A DNA stretch of 64,000 nt from positions 21,360,365-21,424,364 of the forward strand of contig BTRK01000006.1 of NCBI GenBank assembly GCA_036245805.1. The letters are read 5' to 3'. This DNA is from Pristionchus mayeri (Eukaryota; Nematoda; Chromadorea; Rhabditida; Neodiplogasteridae). Of the stretch, positions 12,901 to 26,165 are shown piece after piece. The notes beneath the pieces were generated by a model that was not told where the DNA came from, did no database searches, and worked only from the letters and a program-made list of their open reading frames with translations. The position numbers and the translations under genes are program-made. Positions within the stretch are counted from its first letter, which is position 1. Every line of letters begins with the position of its first letter.

Positions 12901-15900
12901 TATTTTCCGCCTTGATCAGAGCAAAAAAATAGATGATTCGAGCGTGGTCACTAATGAGCTGAAGAAAGAACGACGTTCCTGATTATTGTGACCGCCGACA
13001 ACAACAGGATGGTAATGAGAAGGAGCAACGTCAGAATGGAGGAGCAGAGTAAGGAGAAGGAGGAGGAGGAGGAGGAGGAGGAGGAGGGGGTACTGTAGCA
13101 GTGCATCACGAGGGGGCAATCGTCCGAGAGGGGAATGGCCAGGGGGCGGGCGGAGAGTGGACGAGGAAGCAGCGTGGAGAGGGAATAACAGCCTCCTCCT
13201 TCCCCTCGTCCTCCCTCCTCTCCTCCTCCTCGTCTCTTCGTCCCTTCGACCGACTCGAGTGTGCCAGTGCAGCAAAACAAGAGGAGAGAAGGGGAAGGAG
13301 TCAGAGACCAGTAGACGATCGCCCGAAGGAGGAAGCAGACAGACGAGGCCAATTCGAAGCTGCCTCCATTCTTCGATGCTCTACCATCAACTGTGAGACG
13401 GACGTGCGAAGTGAGCAGGGAAGGGGGGAGGAGAAGTACCGGAGGAACGAGGGGTTTCTCGCATTGCATCTGTAGTGGAGGGGAGTGATCGTCGAGGGAA
13501 GCACCACTTGGATTACTTGTCGTCGAAGAGGGAGAGAAACCACGTACTGCGAGTGTTCTCCGTCCCAGCGAACGAGAGGAAAGACAGTATCCAACTACGG
13601 TTTATTCTAGTTGTTTGTACATTGCTCGAAAACCTGGGAAACTCAACTGTTTTTTCTAGTAGTATGCCAGAGGGAATGTGATCCCGCACGCGGCTAAAGA
13701 CCAAAGGCAGCCAGGGGACAAACAACGGAGGGAATCGTTCCCCCCTACAGTTATCCATTATTCCAGGTGTGGAAGGGGAGAGAACGATAGGAGTGAAGGT
13801 GGTGGGCGTTGTCTATCTCTACTTTTATCCCTCCTCGGCGAGTGGAGAAAGAGTGAAGTATCTTCGCCCTACGTGCACTCTAATGGGCCAGTGAGGGAAG
13901 AGAACGAACTGATCGAAGAGAGGAAGAGCAGGGTAGAGGCAAAGAGTATTCGCACTACGAAAAATATGTTTGCAATAATCATTGCAAAATAAGGGAGAAC
14001 TACTGAACTAGAGAGGGGTGGAATGGAGAGAATCTCTCGCTCTTCTCTGCTCACGATCAAGATAACGACGCCCATCTGTCTATGATCTACTTTCTCCACT
14101 TCGCGTGCACTCCTCTCTGGAGAGAGAGTGCTGTGAAGGAAGAGGGGCGACCTCTGCTCGATCCGAAGATCGGCGAGTGAGTCCTTGCGGGGGTTGAAGA
14201 AGTGCACGGACGACTATCGAGAAGAGTGATCTCCCCTCTCGCGCTATATTCAAATGGCCACAACATGGGTATACGACCAGAGGGAGATCAAATGAGAAGG
14301 ATCACTCTCCTTCCACCGTCATTGTCGATAAGGGATCACGACAATTCGAAAGCTTGAGGGAATAATCGCGTCTCGCTAGCACGTGCAGTCAATAGAAACC
14401 ATGGAACACGAGCGACAATAGACGCAGGCTGGAACAGAGATCTGCGCCTGAGTCGGGGGAAGGAGACTACCGTACCCTGCGAGGACCGAGTGAGGACTGG
14501 AGAATGAATAGGGGCGGACACTGCGCAGCAAACCGGGAACTAAAAGGCTATCGCGAAAAAAACAAGTGAGAGGACTGAGGCGTAGAACACGTCTTCGTCT
14601 CTTCTCCTCTTCGTTTTCCGGGAGTTGTTTTGCCGGGCAGGCTCCCTCTCTCTCGCAGTGAGAAAAAGCGCACAGAACCGCGAATAGGCGATCAAAAACC
14701 GAGCAAAACAGCGTAAGCTCCGCCCCTTCGCACAACTGCACTCTCTCGTGTTCACGTACTCTCTCGCTCCTATTCGCAAGGCCTGTTTTCGTCGTTCGAG
14801 GCGAACCATCGAAAGAGAGAAAGAGAGTTAGGAGATGCATCGAAGATCTACGAGATGAGATCAACCATGAGGAGGAAGGAGGAGATTGAACAGCTAACAA
14901 TGAATAGATTCGAGTCCCTGATGGGAAGGAAGGGGCTCGATGATATCCACTTCCTATCGAAGAAAAACCTCGCAAGAACCCTCTCGCTCCTTCTTCCCAT
15001 CGACATCTGGATTGAAAGAAAAGGAGCGTGCGAGTGGAGGGTTATAGAGAGAGAGGTGCTACTACTGAGAATGAGAAGTGAATGGAGTAGGAAGTGGAAG
15101 AAGGAGAAAGGAAGTGGCGATTGGACGGGGGCGAACAAAAACATGTTGGTCAGTCAGTCGGGGAAGGGTGGTTCGTGATGGGGTCGGAGGAGAGGGAGAG
15201 GGGGGAGGGAGGGGGGGAGAGGGGAGACAGAAGGGGGAGAGGAGGAAGGAATGAGGGCGGAGAGAGAGAGAATGGATGAAGTGCAGTGGGAGTGCATCGA
15301 TGAAGGTCCGTCGATGATCACAATACAGTCGGCGGGGGGGGGGGGGGGGGGGGGGTCGAGGGGGAATGAAAGGGTGCGTACCCTCTTCTGCCTCTCCCGT
15401 CTCTCCTTTCGCTGCTGAAGTTGCATCTGGATCGCAGCTTCCTGGATGTTCTGCAACTGCTGAGCTGACATGTTCGGAGACATCAACTGAAGGAGACTGG
15501 GGCCTCTGCAAAGATTATCGATCCATTGGCATACGGTAATCGAGGTGTGCGATTCAATCGAGAACTGAGCCCGCAATGGGGAGAGAAGACATTCGAGGGC
15601 AAAAGACAGGGGGCAGACTACATGGGACGCATCACTCCAGCTCCCCCTCACTCTCCCTTCCAAACCCGTCACATATCACTGCGGGAGGAGGAAGGAGCGA
15701 ATTGGAAATGAATGAATAATCTCGTTTTCTCCACAGCTTCCTCTCCTCCTCCTCCCCGCAGAAAGTGCAGATTGCACCGGAGAAGGAGGAGGAGAGAGTG
15801 GGCGGATCGGAGAGAGGAAGCAGAGAAGAAGAGGGACTCCGATGAGAGAGTGTGTGGAAGAGAGAGAGAAGAGAGGGAGAGGAATACTAGAGATGACGAG

Positions 15901-18226
15901 CTTATGAGTGTATTCACGATCGCGGCATTTCAGGGAAAGAAGGAATTTCGCCTGATCACCGTGGCGCGTGATATGCGGCACCCCCGCATGCTACAGTACT
16001 CTCCAACTACACCACAGCACACTACCGTACCGCCCTACTGTACCCGTGCATACCAAATGCGCCTACCGTCAGCAGTTAGTGCCTACTATACACTACTCAT
16101 CAACTTCCAGGCATTGGCATTGGCTAAGAATCCCCCCCTTCTCAAAAACCCATTATTTTTTACAACAGAATCTACAGTAAACCAGGGGAGGAATGGGGGA
16201 AGGAGGAAGCGAGAAATGAAGTGAATTCGAGGCCCTTCCTTATCATCATCCTGAAACGCAAACAAAGGGCAGAGAACGTCATGCATGCTTGCTTCTCCCC
16301 CCCTTGCCCCTTGCCCCCCCCCCCCCCCCCCCGCCCTCTCTCTCTCTTTTTCCCTCCAACGACCACGCATCAAAAAGTGCAGAGACGAGAAGAGAAGAAG
16401 AAGAGGGGAGAAAGGAGGGAAAAGGAGTGAAACAGTTTGGCAACTGCCTGCCCCTCTGATGAAAGAGAAAGGGGAGATAGAGGAGGGAGGAGTCTCTTAT
16501 GAGCCATTGAGAAGGGGATGGAGTGACATTGCACTTGTAGCTGCACTTGCGATTGGAAGTGCAAGGCCAGAAGTTTGTCAACATCAATCTGTCAGTGGTT
16601 TGGCCTTGTGAGCGATCAGTGGTAGCCATTCCCCTTCCCCTTACCCTCCACTTATCCAACTCGAGATCTCCAACTTGTTTACTACACTATTAAGTTGAAC
16701 AGCAGTAATCACATCGAATCTCCCGCCGGAACCCCATTCCGTCTAATAGTGCAAGGTCGCCACATGAGTTGGACAGCAAACAACGCTCAGTCTCGGTGCA
16801 GCTAACCGGGACAAGGCCAATCTAATTACCATATTCGACGTTCCCCGCTTCGGATACCGTACTCCTGTGGCACCTATGACGTGCACCCTGCAGTAGCATG
16901 CGGATGGGTTCAAATACAGTATCCCGCTGCAGCTATCCTATTCTATTCGATGCCTACTGTATCATAGGGGGTGTTTTCTTCGTCAGTCACTTCAAATCAG
17001 TTCGTCATTGAAAAGTGCAGGTTGCGATCTACACGGGCGCTTGATTTACGGGTTGCTATGAGGTATGGGCAGAGGGGGAGTCGTCACGAGGAGGGCCACC
17101 TTCTTGTTTGCTTGCACTTTGATGAGCAGGAGGGCGAAAGTGCAGCGATCAAGCCAAGATCTCGTGCTGTTTCAAGCCCGCGCCTTCTCCCATTTCATCA
17201 CGGAGGGAGAGAGAGGCCATTCAATGAGACATCTGCCAGCATCAATGCACTCCCCTTGCACTTTGGCGCCCCGCCTCATTGTTTCTTCCTGGCAGACTAC
17301 GGTGGATGGCGACACTGTAGCAGCCTAATCCCATGAACTACAGTATGCATCGTTCACCCTTTGCAGAATGCGGTGTTTGCGAAGGTCAAAGATCACTCGA
17401 ACCCTGGCAATGGCGCATGCACAAGTGTAGGGAGACGACGATTTATGTCGTTTTTCTCGCCTCGATGAGATAAGCACACGAGAGTGGCAGATAACGTCAG
17501 TGTGACAGCAAATCTGACTCATCACTGCACTTTCAAGCCAATTGAACCAAAGGGATACGGTAAAGCACCCTGGTAGAGAAGAGGTATTGGATACAGTATG
17601 ATTCAAATTCAGATTCCCGGATACGGGACAGGGAATCACTTTACGTCTGGAAGAGTAGTACACCAAAATTTGGTCGCTGTGGGTACTGTACGACATGTCA
17701 ATGGCAGCAGTAAGGGGGTGGGGGGGGGGGGGGGGGGGGTTCAGAAGGCGCTAGTTCGGACGATCATGTTCGGATGATAACCTCCAAAAACTTAACATCC
17801 TGCTGAACTTTCACAGAAGCATTTTTCACACCATTGTGAACATTCTGGAAAAGGGTACTATTTTTGGTTATCATCAGGACGATGATCATCCGACCTAGTG
17901 CTGTTGAGAAGTACGGTGCCTTCCAAGCGCTCATTTTTCAGTGGGAGCTTCGAGGTGGAATACGGTATTGTTCCCGAACGTTCTAATTAAGAGGAGAGTG
18001 GTACAGCAGCTCGGTGAATGTGGGGTGTACGGTAGCATTCTCAATCGTGAAATGTGTACCCGAGGGCATCGACTGCAGTTGGGGAAAGAGCAGCTTGCTG
18101 TGAGTGGTGCCGACGCGTTGCTTTGATGATAGTCCTGCTGGGATTGGAGCTTCCGCTCGGGATTCGAATCATTGAATCCTGGAATGGAGGAAGGGTCGAA
18201 GATGAGTGCATCCCATCCATCCACAT
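4104..18226 (-). CDS. Ser/Gln/Asn-rich 558-residue protein, probably nuclear
   Basis: Thirteen exons join with consistent phases: 18060-18226, 15382-15505, 11540-11900, 11074-11198, 10596-10704, 9241-9389, 7119-7243, 6576-6626, 6421-6503, 5064-5164, 4915-5001, 4407-4481 and 4104-4223 (TAA). The order of features is: a Ser-rich start; a Gln/Met helix ending in a basic patch (QQRKERRERQKR, about residues 86-97); a Pro-rich stretch with many Ser; SP motifs (SPKYSP); Gln/Met/Asn-rich segments; a second basic patch KHRKRAR that could be a nuclear localisation signal; an Ala-rich helix; a more conserved-looking block with PEEDLPEICP and YRHHPKYL; and an acidic helix before a Ser-rich tail. I do not recognise the family. 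Composition suggests a transcription or chromatin cofactor, which is inference. The first ATG is uncertain, as three in-frame ATGs lie close together. Exon sum is 1677 nt, an exact multiple of three. Confidence 0.75.
9848..9920. repeat. (GA)n microsatellite
   Basis: About 36 uninterrupted GA dinucleotides lie in an intron of the 558-residue protein gene. Open frames here read as alternating Arg-Glu and are not genes. Confidence 0.95.
17749..17901. mobile_element. hAT-like MITE, copy 1
   Basis: Inverted ends start at GCGCTAG on the left and finish at CCTAGTGC on the right, with inner arms GGATGATAACC and GGTTATCATC. The same termini and arm words occur in the element at 28950-29103, so these are two members of one family. 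It lies upstream of the first exon boundary of the 558-residue protein gene, next to a 20-base G run. I could not see a clear target-site duplication for this copy. Confidence 0.65.
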
Positions 18227-21200
18227 GTCACGGAAAGTGCATCAAAAGTGATAAAGGGGGAGAGAAGAGAAGGAAGAAAAAGAGGAGATAACGAGAAGGG
18301 AGGAAGAGAGAATAACGTGATAAACACCCAACGAAAAGTTCGGTGATTCTGAATGGATGCTGATTCAGCAAAAAAGGGGGGACTTATCATTTTCGGAGGA
18401 ATGCTCAACCCTAAAGGTACGGTAGTGATAGGGGGAGGGGGTAGACACCAATCTTGACCGGTCTTCCATCCTCTCGGAGTCGAGCCCGAAATATTGGAAG
18501 TAAGTGACCAAACTTGGGAGTGCGAGCGTATTTAAAGGCGAAACCTAGGAGGTAGGAGAGGGAGGAGGAGGAGGGTGCCAATGATCAGCAGAAACGATGC
18601 ATAGAGAGAGGGAAAAGGAGAGATCGAGGAAGGAGAGAGGGGTAGGAGGGGGGGAGGGGGGGGGGGGGGTGGAGGAGGGGGGAGGAGGGGGATATGGAAG
18701 GAGGGGCGATCTCTACTGGTTCGCATCTTCTGTCAAATAGGTTCAAGGGCAGGAGACAGTTCGGCGTTCAGATTGCACTTTGGGCAGAGGGAGAGGAGAT
18801 CCTTCTCGATCAGATGGGAGAGGGGAAGGATTGAGCATGGAAGAGGTGTTTCACCCCTTTAAGCATTCAAAATGCCTACTAGGCAGAAAACCTCGGCGGG
18901 GAGATAACCGTTGCGTCAGAAGGCCATGAACCGTGCCGTTTGCAAAACAAAAGTCGAGGAGAGATTAGCAGTGTCGTGTTGCTATCAAATTCCCAGAGTG
19001 GCCGATTGTGGGAAAATTTTGGAGAATTCGTGATTTTGTGCAGAGATGGAGAGATATTGAAACTTCGCCCCTTTCTGCGTGCATCTCTTGCACAACTTCG
19101 CTCTGTCCATTAGGAAGGAGGATACGGTAGGAGAACGAAGTCTCCTCTCTTGTTCACGAAAAAGAAGAGCGCGAAAGAAAGGAAACGCCGAGATTCGCGC
19201 GTTTCGTGCCCTAGTTGAATGGCAGGTGGAATGGCTCACTATCTTTGCACTCAGTGACGCGCCCTCGCAAGCTAGAAAGTGAAACCCTACTAGAGAGATT
19301 GGCACTATTCGACCCACAGATTAGAACGACCTTTCCAAGTCGGCGCACGCGCGCTTTCAAAATCTCACACTAGGAACGAGGAAAAGGGATAAAAAAATAG
19401 GAGTGGGCAGAAGAGATCAAACAAGCTTATTTGTGTGAGGGGCGATTAGGCAAGCTTGCAATCTAGAGACTCCTCAGAACTGTTTACATCTTGGAAGCCT
19501 CTCATTTTGCGTGTCGTTGATTGGGGCAGAGTGCCCATTCTAATCACACCCTTGACCCGTGCATTCGAACATCAATCTGCGAGATGAAATGGGTGCTTCC
19601 CCTCGGAATCGGACAACAACAACAATTATACATCACTGGCCCTTCCCCCCCCCCTTCTATCCGGGGTCGCGCAATGGCAGAAAATCGATGGTCGGGGGAG
19701 GGGGGAGGTCATCCATCTGGCGTCCGCTTCTTCTCCTTCCTTCTTTGTTCTGATCATAACGAGGCGCGAAGTGAGAGAGATAGAGAACAACCTACATTCG
19801 AGAGTGCATAGAAGGAAGGAGGGAAAGGGTCAGAGGACTGGAGAGAGAAAGCTATCGAATATCTCCGAGTCTTCTAGGGAAGAGGAAGAAGAGACATGCG
19901 CAAAGTGTGAGTGAAACTGTCGGGCTTCGAGGATCGGAAGAAGGAGATAAGAAGTGGAAGGAGGAGGAGGATCTACTAATGCCAAGTATCCACGGAAACT
20001 ACGAATCATTGATTGCAAACATAAAAAGAAGCTACGATGGCATCGATTTAACCGAGTCGAGACGAATGATGAGTACCCAAATTCAAACGAGTTTCAAGGT
20101 TCGAGCGTAGATCGAGTTGGTCGATAAGAGGTAGCCTACAGTAACCTGTCACTCATCCCATCGAGTTGCCTCTCCATCACTCTCTGACCTCTCTCGAATC
20201 CTCCCAATCTATCGTCAACCGACTACGATAGGTTTCGCATCCCAATAAGCGCAGTGCACCTAGGCAAAGGGGCGGAGAAGTTCTTGGCACGAGGCCAACT
20301 GTTTCTCGGAAGTGTCGAGGAGGGTTAAAGGGGCGAGGGAATTGGGGAGGGAAGGCAGATGGCTCACTGTGAACTATTGCCAGTTACACTTGAAGAGAGC
20401 GAGGGACGGGACGAGAGAGCGTGCGAAACTAAGAGGGTGCAGGCAGTGAGAGGACGAGAGAGTGTGGCATTCTCGGAGAGTGGAGAGACAGCGAAGAAGA
20501 GCGAGAGAGTGTGATGAACAGAGAGAGCACTAGAAGATCGGTGCTAAAAAGACAACACAGCATACGAATAGAAGAGGACGGGGTGAGAGTGCACTTTGGC
20601 TCCGCCCCCTTGAGGACAAGAGATGAAACTATAGACGAGTGCTGGAAAATGCTCGGAATGAAGCCAATCGGGGAGTTTCTGAAGAAAAGGGTGAATAAGG
20701 AGAAGGAAGGTGCAATTTGAGTAATGGCATTCCCCCCTCGAATCTGCGGTTAGAGACACGGAGAGAGTGTGGCAGATGAAGAAACGAAGAGAAACATCGT
20801 TTCTTCTGAAATGCGATAGCTACCTTCTAATTAGCCCGATTCTTCGTGAATGCGGACTTTCTCAGCTCTTTCCCGTGCGCCCTGTGTGTGCTCCATTGTG
20901 TGCGGATACTGTAGTGGAGTAGAGTGGAGGGGACGAATAGCAATGTGTTTGTGAGGTTCCGTAGATGCAAGGCAGGCGGCAAGCGAGCGGTTTCACTCTT
21001 CACTCTCCCTCTCACCAAGGACGAATGAGAAGAGAGGAGAGGGAGAAAGGGCCACCCAAACAAAAGTGCGAGTGAGCATAAGAGAGACTGTAGAGATCTC
21101 ACTTTCCCTCTACTTTCAGCCATGAGTAGGTAATAGTGTGAGGTAGAAAGGGATGAAGAGGGGGCCATCTACACTCTGTCCGATCAGAAGCTATCACTAT

Positions 21201-23531
21201 GGAGGGGACTAGGGAGATGGCTAAGACACCAAAGAGCGGGCAAAATCAGGTTGAAAAGGAGGAGGAAGCTGATGAAACCTCCTCCCTCCCTCCCTCCCTC
21301 CCTCCTTCTATGGGGGATCCAAGAAGCAAGCAAATTGGTGATACTGTAGGTTCAAGAGATTTCCAGCAGATCGGGGACAGAGTTCGGTCCGACATTATCA
21401 CCAAATACGGATCTTTGGTGCTAAAATACGTGTCAGCCAATGCTGATTTCATGTAGAGAGAGAGTACCTCTCTCTTCTTCTCATGCTCTCTCGTCTCTTC
21501 GGATTGGGTACTTTCCGCCTATTGCTCTTATCTCCGATAAGCTATCTCGATTCGAACGAAATTCCAAACAGTTTCCGCTATGGGTATTTGCTTGAGCATA
21601 GCCTTGACCCTAGTCCCCCTTTAGATGGGCAGAACTACGAGGGTTCGCATATTCGCGTGTCTCCCTTTCGACCGAAAATCGGGAGATAAGAGAAGAATGC
21701 ACTGCTGCCTCCCCTTTGCCTTTCTGGGAAGTTTCGAGAGAGAGGGATGGAAGTTGGAAGGAGTTTCTCCCCTCTCTTTCCCTTTCTTCGGCTAATCTAG
21801 CATGCACTTTACACAATGGAGGAGTTTCTCGATCATTGATGCACTCCCCGAGTATCTCGTGAGTGAGTAACTCGAAAGAGAGGGAAAGAAACATCGGGTA
21901 GGTCACACACCCCACAAATACACGGTAGAAAAGAAGGCGACGAGGTAGGGCAGAGAAGGGGAAAGAACCGGATTGTAGAAAGGAAGTTCGACGGAGTTGT
22001 AGCAGACTGCAGACAACAATGAGAAATAGTACAGGGAGGTATCAACCCATTTATCTACTCGCAGACTCTTTCAGGGCCATTTTTTGCCTATTTCCTCACG
22101 TCTGCTCACTCACTCTGCATTCCTCATCTCGCCCTTTAGAGAGAACGTGAGCAATAGAGAGAAAATGCCATCCATTCATCCACTCTTGAAACCATTCCCC
22201 AAAAGGTCAAAGTTCATTTTCCACCTCGCGATCCATTTGGCATCTTCTCGACTTCCTGGTAGGTCATAGCCTACTTCCTCCCTCCTCTCTGGTTTGAAAC
22301 CTTCTCCCTCTTCCGAGTCACTTGCTCCTCTCTCCTCTTTATCGTTGTTTGTTTCACTCTCCATTTCTCTTCCCATCACTTTCTCTTGCTATGTCTCTGC
22401 TTCCTCTGCGAAGTGCACTCGTCCTTTGGCCCGTTTCACCCCTCGAGAGAAGGAAGGAGGGGGGGAGGGGAGGCCAAAGGAGAAGAGAAGAGGGCGAAAC
22501 GACTCACAAACATGCTACGCACTACCCCCATTTCCCCCTTCCGAAGTCACTTTCAACTGGGGGTTTTCAGCACGCGTGGGAATCTGATTTGCCCCACTCA
22601 GTCTCGTCCCCACTCCTTCTAGCTTCCCTCTCGGATTGCAGTTGATGGCAGCAATCTTCCCTATGATGCTGATATAAACACGAATACGATGCGTAATCTC
22701 AACAACATTGGCGAAAACCACCTTTATTGACACTACTTCGGATTCGAAATCGGAAGGAACGAATAAAATACTCGGGGAAGGTCGGAAATGGTCCGGGATG
22801 GGGGTGCCTGTGAGACAGGGGGTGGAAAGGCAATTGAGCTTCTTGCACGATATCAGTAATTATAGACGGTCTAGGTCTAATTAGAGTCTATGCTAATTAA
22901 AGGGAGGAAGGGAAGGAATGGGTGGGAAGTTGAGGGCAATCTCAGAGGAGATGCAACAATAACAGGCGAGAGGATGGGGATTAATTAACATTAAATAACC
23001 AGGAATGAATGCAATGCATACGATAAGTTACGACACTCAATTAGGGGAGCTTCCACTGGAAGTGACTGAATCGCTAGAGGGAGTTACGACACTCACTGAT
23101 CAACAGATATATGCTATCTTCATCGACTTGGTAATCTATCTATCGGTCACTATGTGGTAGCTCTGGCTAGAACAGTTATCTATGATAGCTTCTGCAATAT
23201 CTAGCTATGTGGTCTAGATACGACTATACGAAGATGAATAGGACCCATAAGATGGGTACAGTGAAAGGGAACTTGAGGAATGGGGGCCCGCGGCTTGGGA
23301 CTGTTCAGTCTACGAAGGGACTCATAGGATGGGCACACAGATAGGGGGTGGAGAATGAGTGGGAAACGGATATTCAAAAATGTTCAAATACTGTGTAAAT
23401 TGATAGTAGGGGACAGAGGGGTTGATAATACATGGGGGATGAGTGATACATTAGGGAAATGTCCTACACTAGTGAAGTCATGGGAGCGGGGAGGGATGGG
23501 GAAAGGGCATGGGAAGAGGAGGTAGGGATAC
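18227..23531. other. Gene-poor region upstream of the 558-residue protein gene
   Basis: I found no supported exon in these 5.3 kb. The DNA is GA/CT-rich and has repeated AAAGTGCA/TGCACTTT words (for example near 18235, 18774, 20589 and 21801) and poly-G at 18656-18669. Weak short duplications occur (GTTACGACACTCA near 23028 and 23083; CCTCCCTCC runs near 21285). It may contain promoter or enhancer DNA for the minus-strand gene, or an unrecognised gene. Confidence 0.4.
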
Positions 23532-25222
23532 TCACAGTTCGAGTTCAGGCGGATCTTCATCGTCTCCTTCAGCCATCATACCAGGCTGTTCCTCCTCCTC
23601 CTCCTCCTCGACCACCTCTCTCTCCTCTCTCTCCTCATCCAATCCCAGTACACGCAGTACAGCGGGTGGGGCCTGGAAGGGAGCATTCGCGTCTCGCTGA
23701 CGCTGACGAACTTCCTCTACGAGCTCAGCCATCAACTCCTGCAAACAACGAAGCCATCAGAGGATATGTGAACAGAATTACAGCACTCTATCTTTAACTA
23801 TTCCCGAGATCATACCTTTGTAATTATTGATTTTGGACCACATTGTGGATAGTTCTTCAAAACTGACCCTTTCCATCATTCTGGCGATATTGAGAGCGTC
23901 GTCATCGTCCATTCCGAATGCGAAGTCGTCATCGTATCGATGGATGGCGTTCACTTGTTCAAGTCTCCTGGCTCCGGGTGGAAGATGGCCATGTCTGAGA
24001 GAAAAATCGGATTGATCCAAGGGTGATATTCCGAGCGAGAGATGAATCATCCCCCACATATTTTGGGAACCTTTTGAGCCATTTCGAGATTCGGGATTCA
24101 AGAAATTATTAATTTGATGAACCTTCACACCTCGAATTACGAGATAATCCGATCGAACCAATGCTACGGTCCCTATTATTCTTTATCTATCTGTAACTAT
24201 AGTGTGTCTCAAGTATCGTCCAAGATTAAGTTTGCTGCTAATTTCGTCTCCTTTGCCGTACTTCATCCTCTCTCGGTTGGATAATTGTTGTGATGGAATA
24301 TCAACACCAACTGCCCTGACCCCGATTATCTCCATCCTCTAGTGACCATGTCATTGTTAGTTCAGTTTCGCATCGTCATCGCCACGCCCCCATCTTCCAC
24401 AGTACCTGTGGTGGTTGTTGTTGTTGTTCCTATGGGATGGTCCTGGCTGGTCATCCAGACCATCGTCCCTCTCCGTCGTATCTCCACTTCCTCCGTTCTC
24501 GATCGATATCTTATCCGAACGACTTCCAACTGGAGGAGCATCGTCCATCCTACAAAGGGCGTAGCCTCCATCATACCAGTTTTATCAATTAGGGAAGGAT
24601 GATCGAGATATATCAAGGGGAGAATGGGCTAATGGACTAATCGGGAGATACGAAAGATGAAACCGTTAATGTTGGCGAACGAGAAAATTGTCATGCGATT
24701 CAGTATAGGATGAATAATTTTCTTCCGAAATATTGAATCAATATCCCCCACTGTAATACTATCATGACCATGACTCTACAGTAATCCTACAGTACTCCAA
24801 CTCTCATCTGCACTCACTCCGCGGGATTGTCTCTGCGCGTCGCCTGAGAGTAGAGATTGCCGAAGATGCTGCGGAAGCTGTAAAACATACAATTAAAGTT
24901 GAGAAGGATTCCAACAATCTCACAAATATGGACAAACTATCCGCAAAATATATCCAATTTGAAAAAGTTCCACAAAATCGAAACTGCATTTCTGATGGCA
25001 TGTGTTCATGCTTCTCCGAACCTCCTTGAGAATGATTATACGGGTTTATCAGAGGACATTTTATGTTCACCATTATAAATTGCCATGCATTTATTTTTAC
25101 ACTATAAAAAAGATTGTTACATAAACAATAGCTTTAAAAAGTCAAACTGACGGCGTTCTTTGATTCATGTGCGCGATGGCCTTCCTCTGCGCCTCTATCA
25201 TATCCTCCGTGTCATCGTACAC
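23532..25222 (-). CDS. Acidic protein of unknown function (3' part of gene)
   Basis: Five exons join in phase: 25152-25222, 24818-24877, 24406-24549, 23816-23994 and 23532-23716 (TGA). The upstream start was not found. The readable protein begins VYDDTEDMIEAQRKAIAHM, continues through a Gly/Asp/Asn-rich linker with a His/Asn run, then a likely folded helical segment (LEQVNAIHRYDDDFAFGMDD, then a helix including RMMERVSFEELSTMWSKI), and ends in a strongly acidic Glu tail. I do not recognise the family. The junction into the last exon uses a CTCGTAG acceptor to keep phase; an alternative TTTGCAG acceptor 22 bases upstream would shift the frame. The final TGA overlaps a possible GTGAGT donor, so more exons downstream cannot be excluded. 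Confidence 0.65.
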
Positions 25223-26165
25223 CTGCGAATTCGGACAATTAATCAATTATCATTTTTCGAATTCAATTTCTGTGCTGCCATTTCTTCAGTTCTTCTGAAG
25301 CTTTTCAGTATTTCAAAACAATATTTATAAAAATCGAAAAAAATCCCGCCAAAAAATTTACAAGCCCAACATCTACTGCAGCCGTGCCACAAGGCATACC
25401 ATTCCCTCGTCTCTATCTCCCACAAGATAGTGCATCTAATCGAGAGGGCAACGCGACTCTCCAGAGACGCCGAGTGGGGTCAAAGGGAGTCTCGCTCCTC
25501 TCCTCATTCCTCTGCCACTTCCCTACTTGTTCGTGTGCCAGTCTGTGATGTGAGCAGAGTTCCCTCCGTCCATCCTTCGCCTCTACCCGGTTCATCTTTA
25601 TTCCCTCGTCATGCCCTCGGACACCCGCTATCGTCCAGCGGGAGCCAAGCCCTCATCAGACCGTCGCAACAAAACGAAATGCCACAATGCCAATCAGAAG
25701 GTCGGTCGAGATTATTTTTAGATTGACGGATGACAAAAGCTCATAATTTGTTTGAAAAATTAACCTACATCCTATAGAATTAATCAATCTAAACGTACCA
25801 CGGTAAAGCTGCTTGCTTAAAAGATAAAATCATTGACACTCAGTTGATATTAAAACTGTACTGTTGGACGTTAAATAGTGTGAGAAGGAAGGGTACGACA
25901 ACCATTATCTTATCATTGCTAAAACCACTCTTCCGCGCACTTCCTCCATAACACCAGGGAATGTTTCAAGGAAGCAATAGTACTAATCTTAGCAGATCAT
26001 CAGTTATCAATTTCAGAAATCCACCATCTCCTACTCGAAACTAAGACAGAAAAAGAGGCTGCGCAACGAATTCGGTCCCCTCACTCCTGCATTCGCAATC
26101 ACCGTCAGAAAGAAGAAGGCAGATCAGACGGTCAGCATTTAACTAATTTGAACAAAACCCATTCC
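25223..26165. other. Non-coding stretch beside the foldback element
   Basis: This should contain the 5' end of the acidic-protein gene on the minus strand, but I could not pick an exon with confidence. A plus-strand open frame at 25430-25726 has no splice support. The rest is AT-rich. Confidence 0.35.

Noticed and set aside
12951..13469. Long minus-strand open frames with Ser and Leu runs
   Set aside because: They come from GAG/GGA repeats in an intron and have no splice partners in phase.
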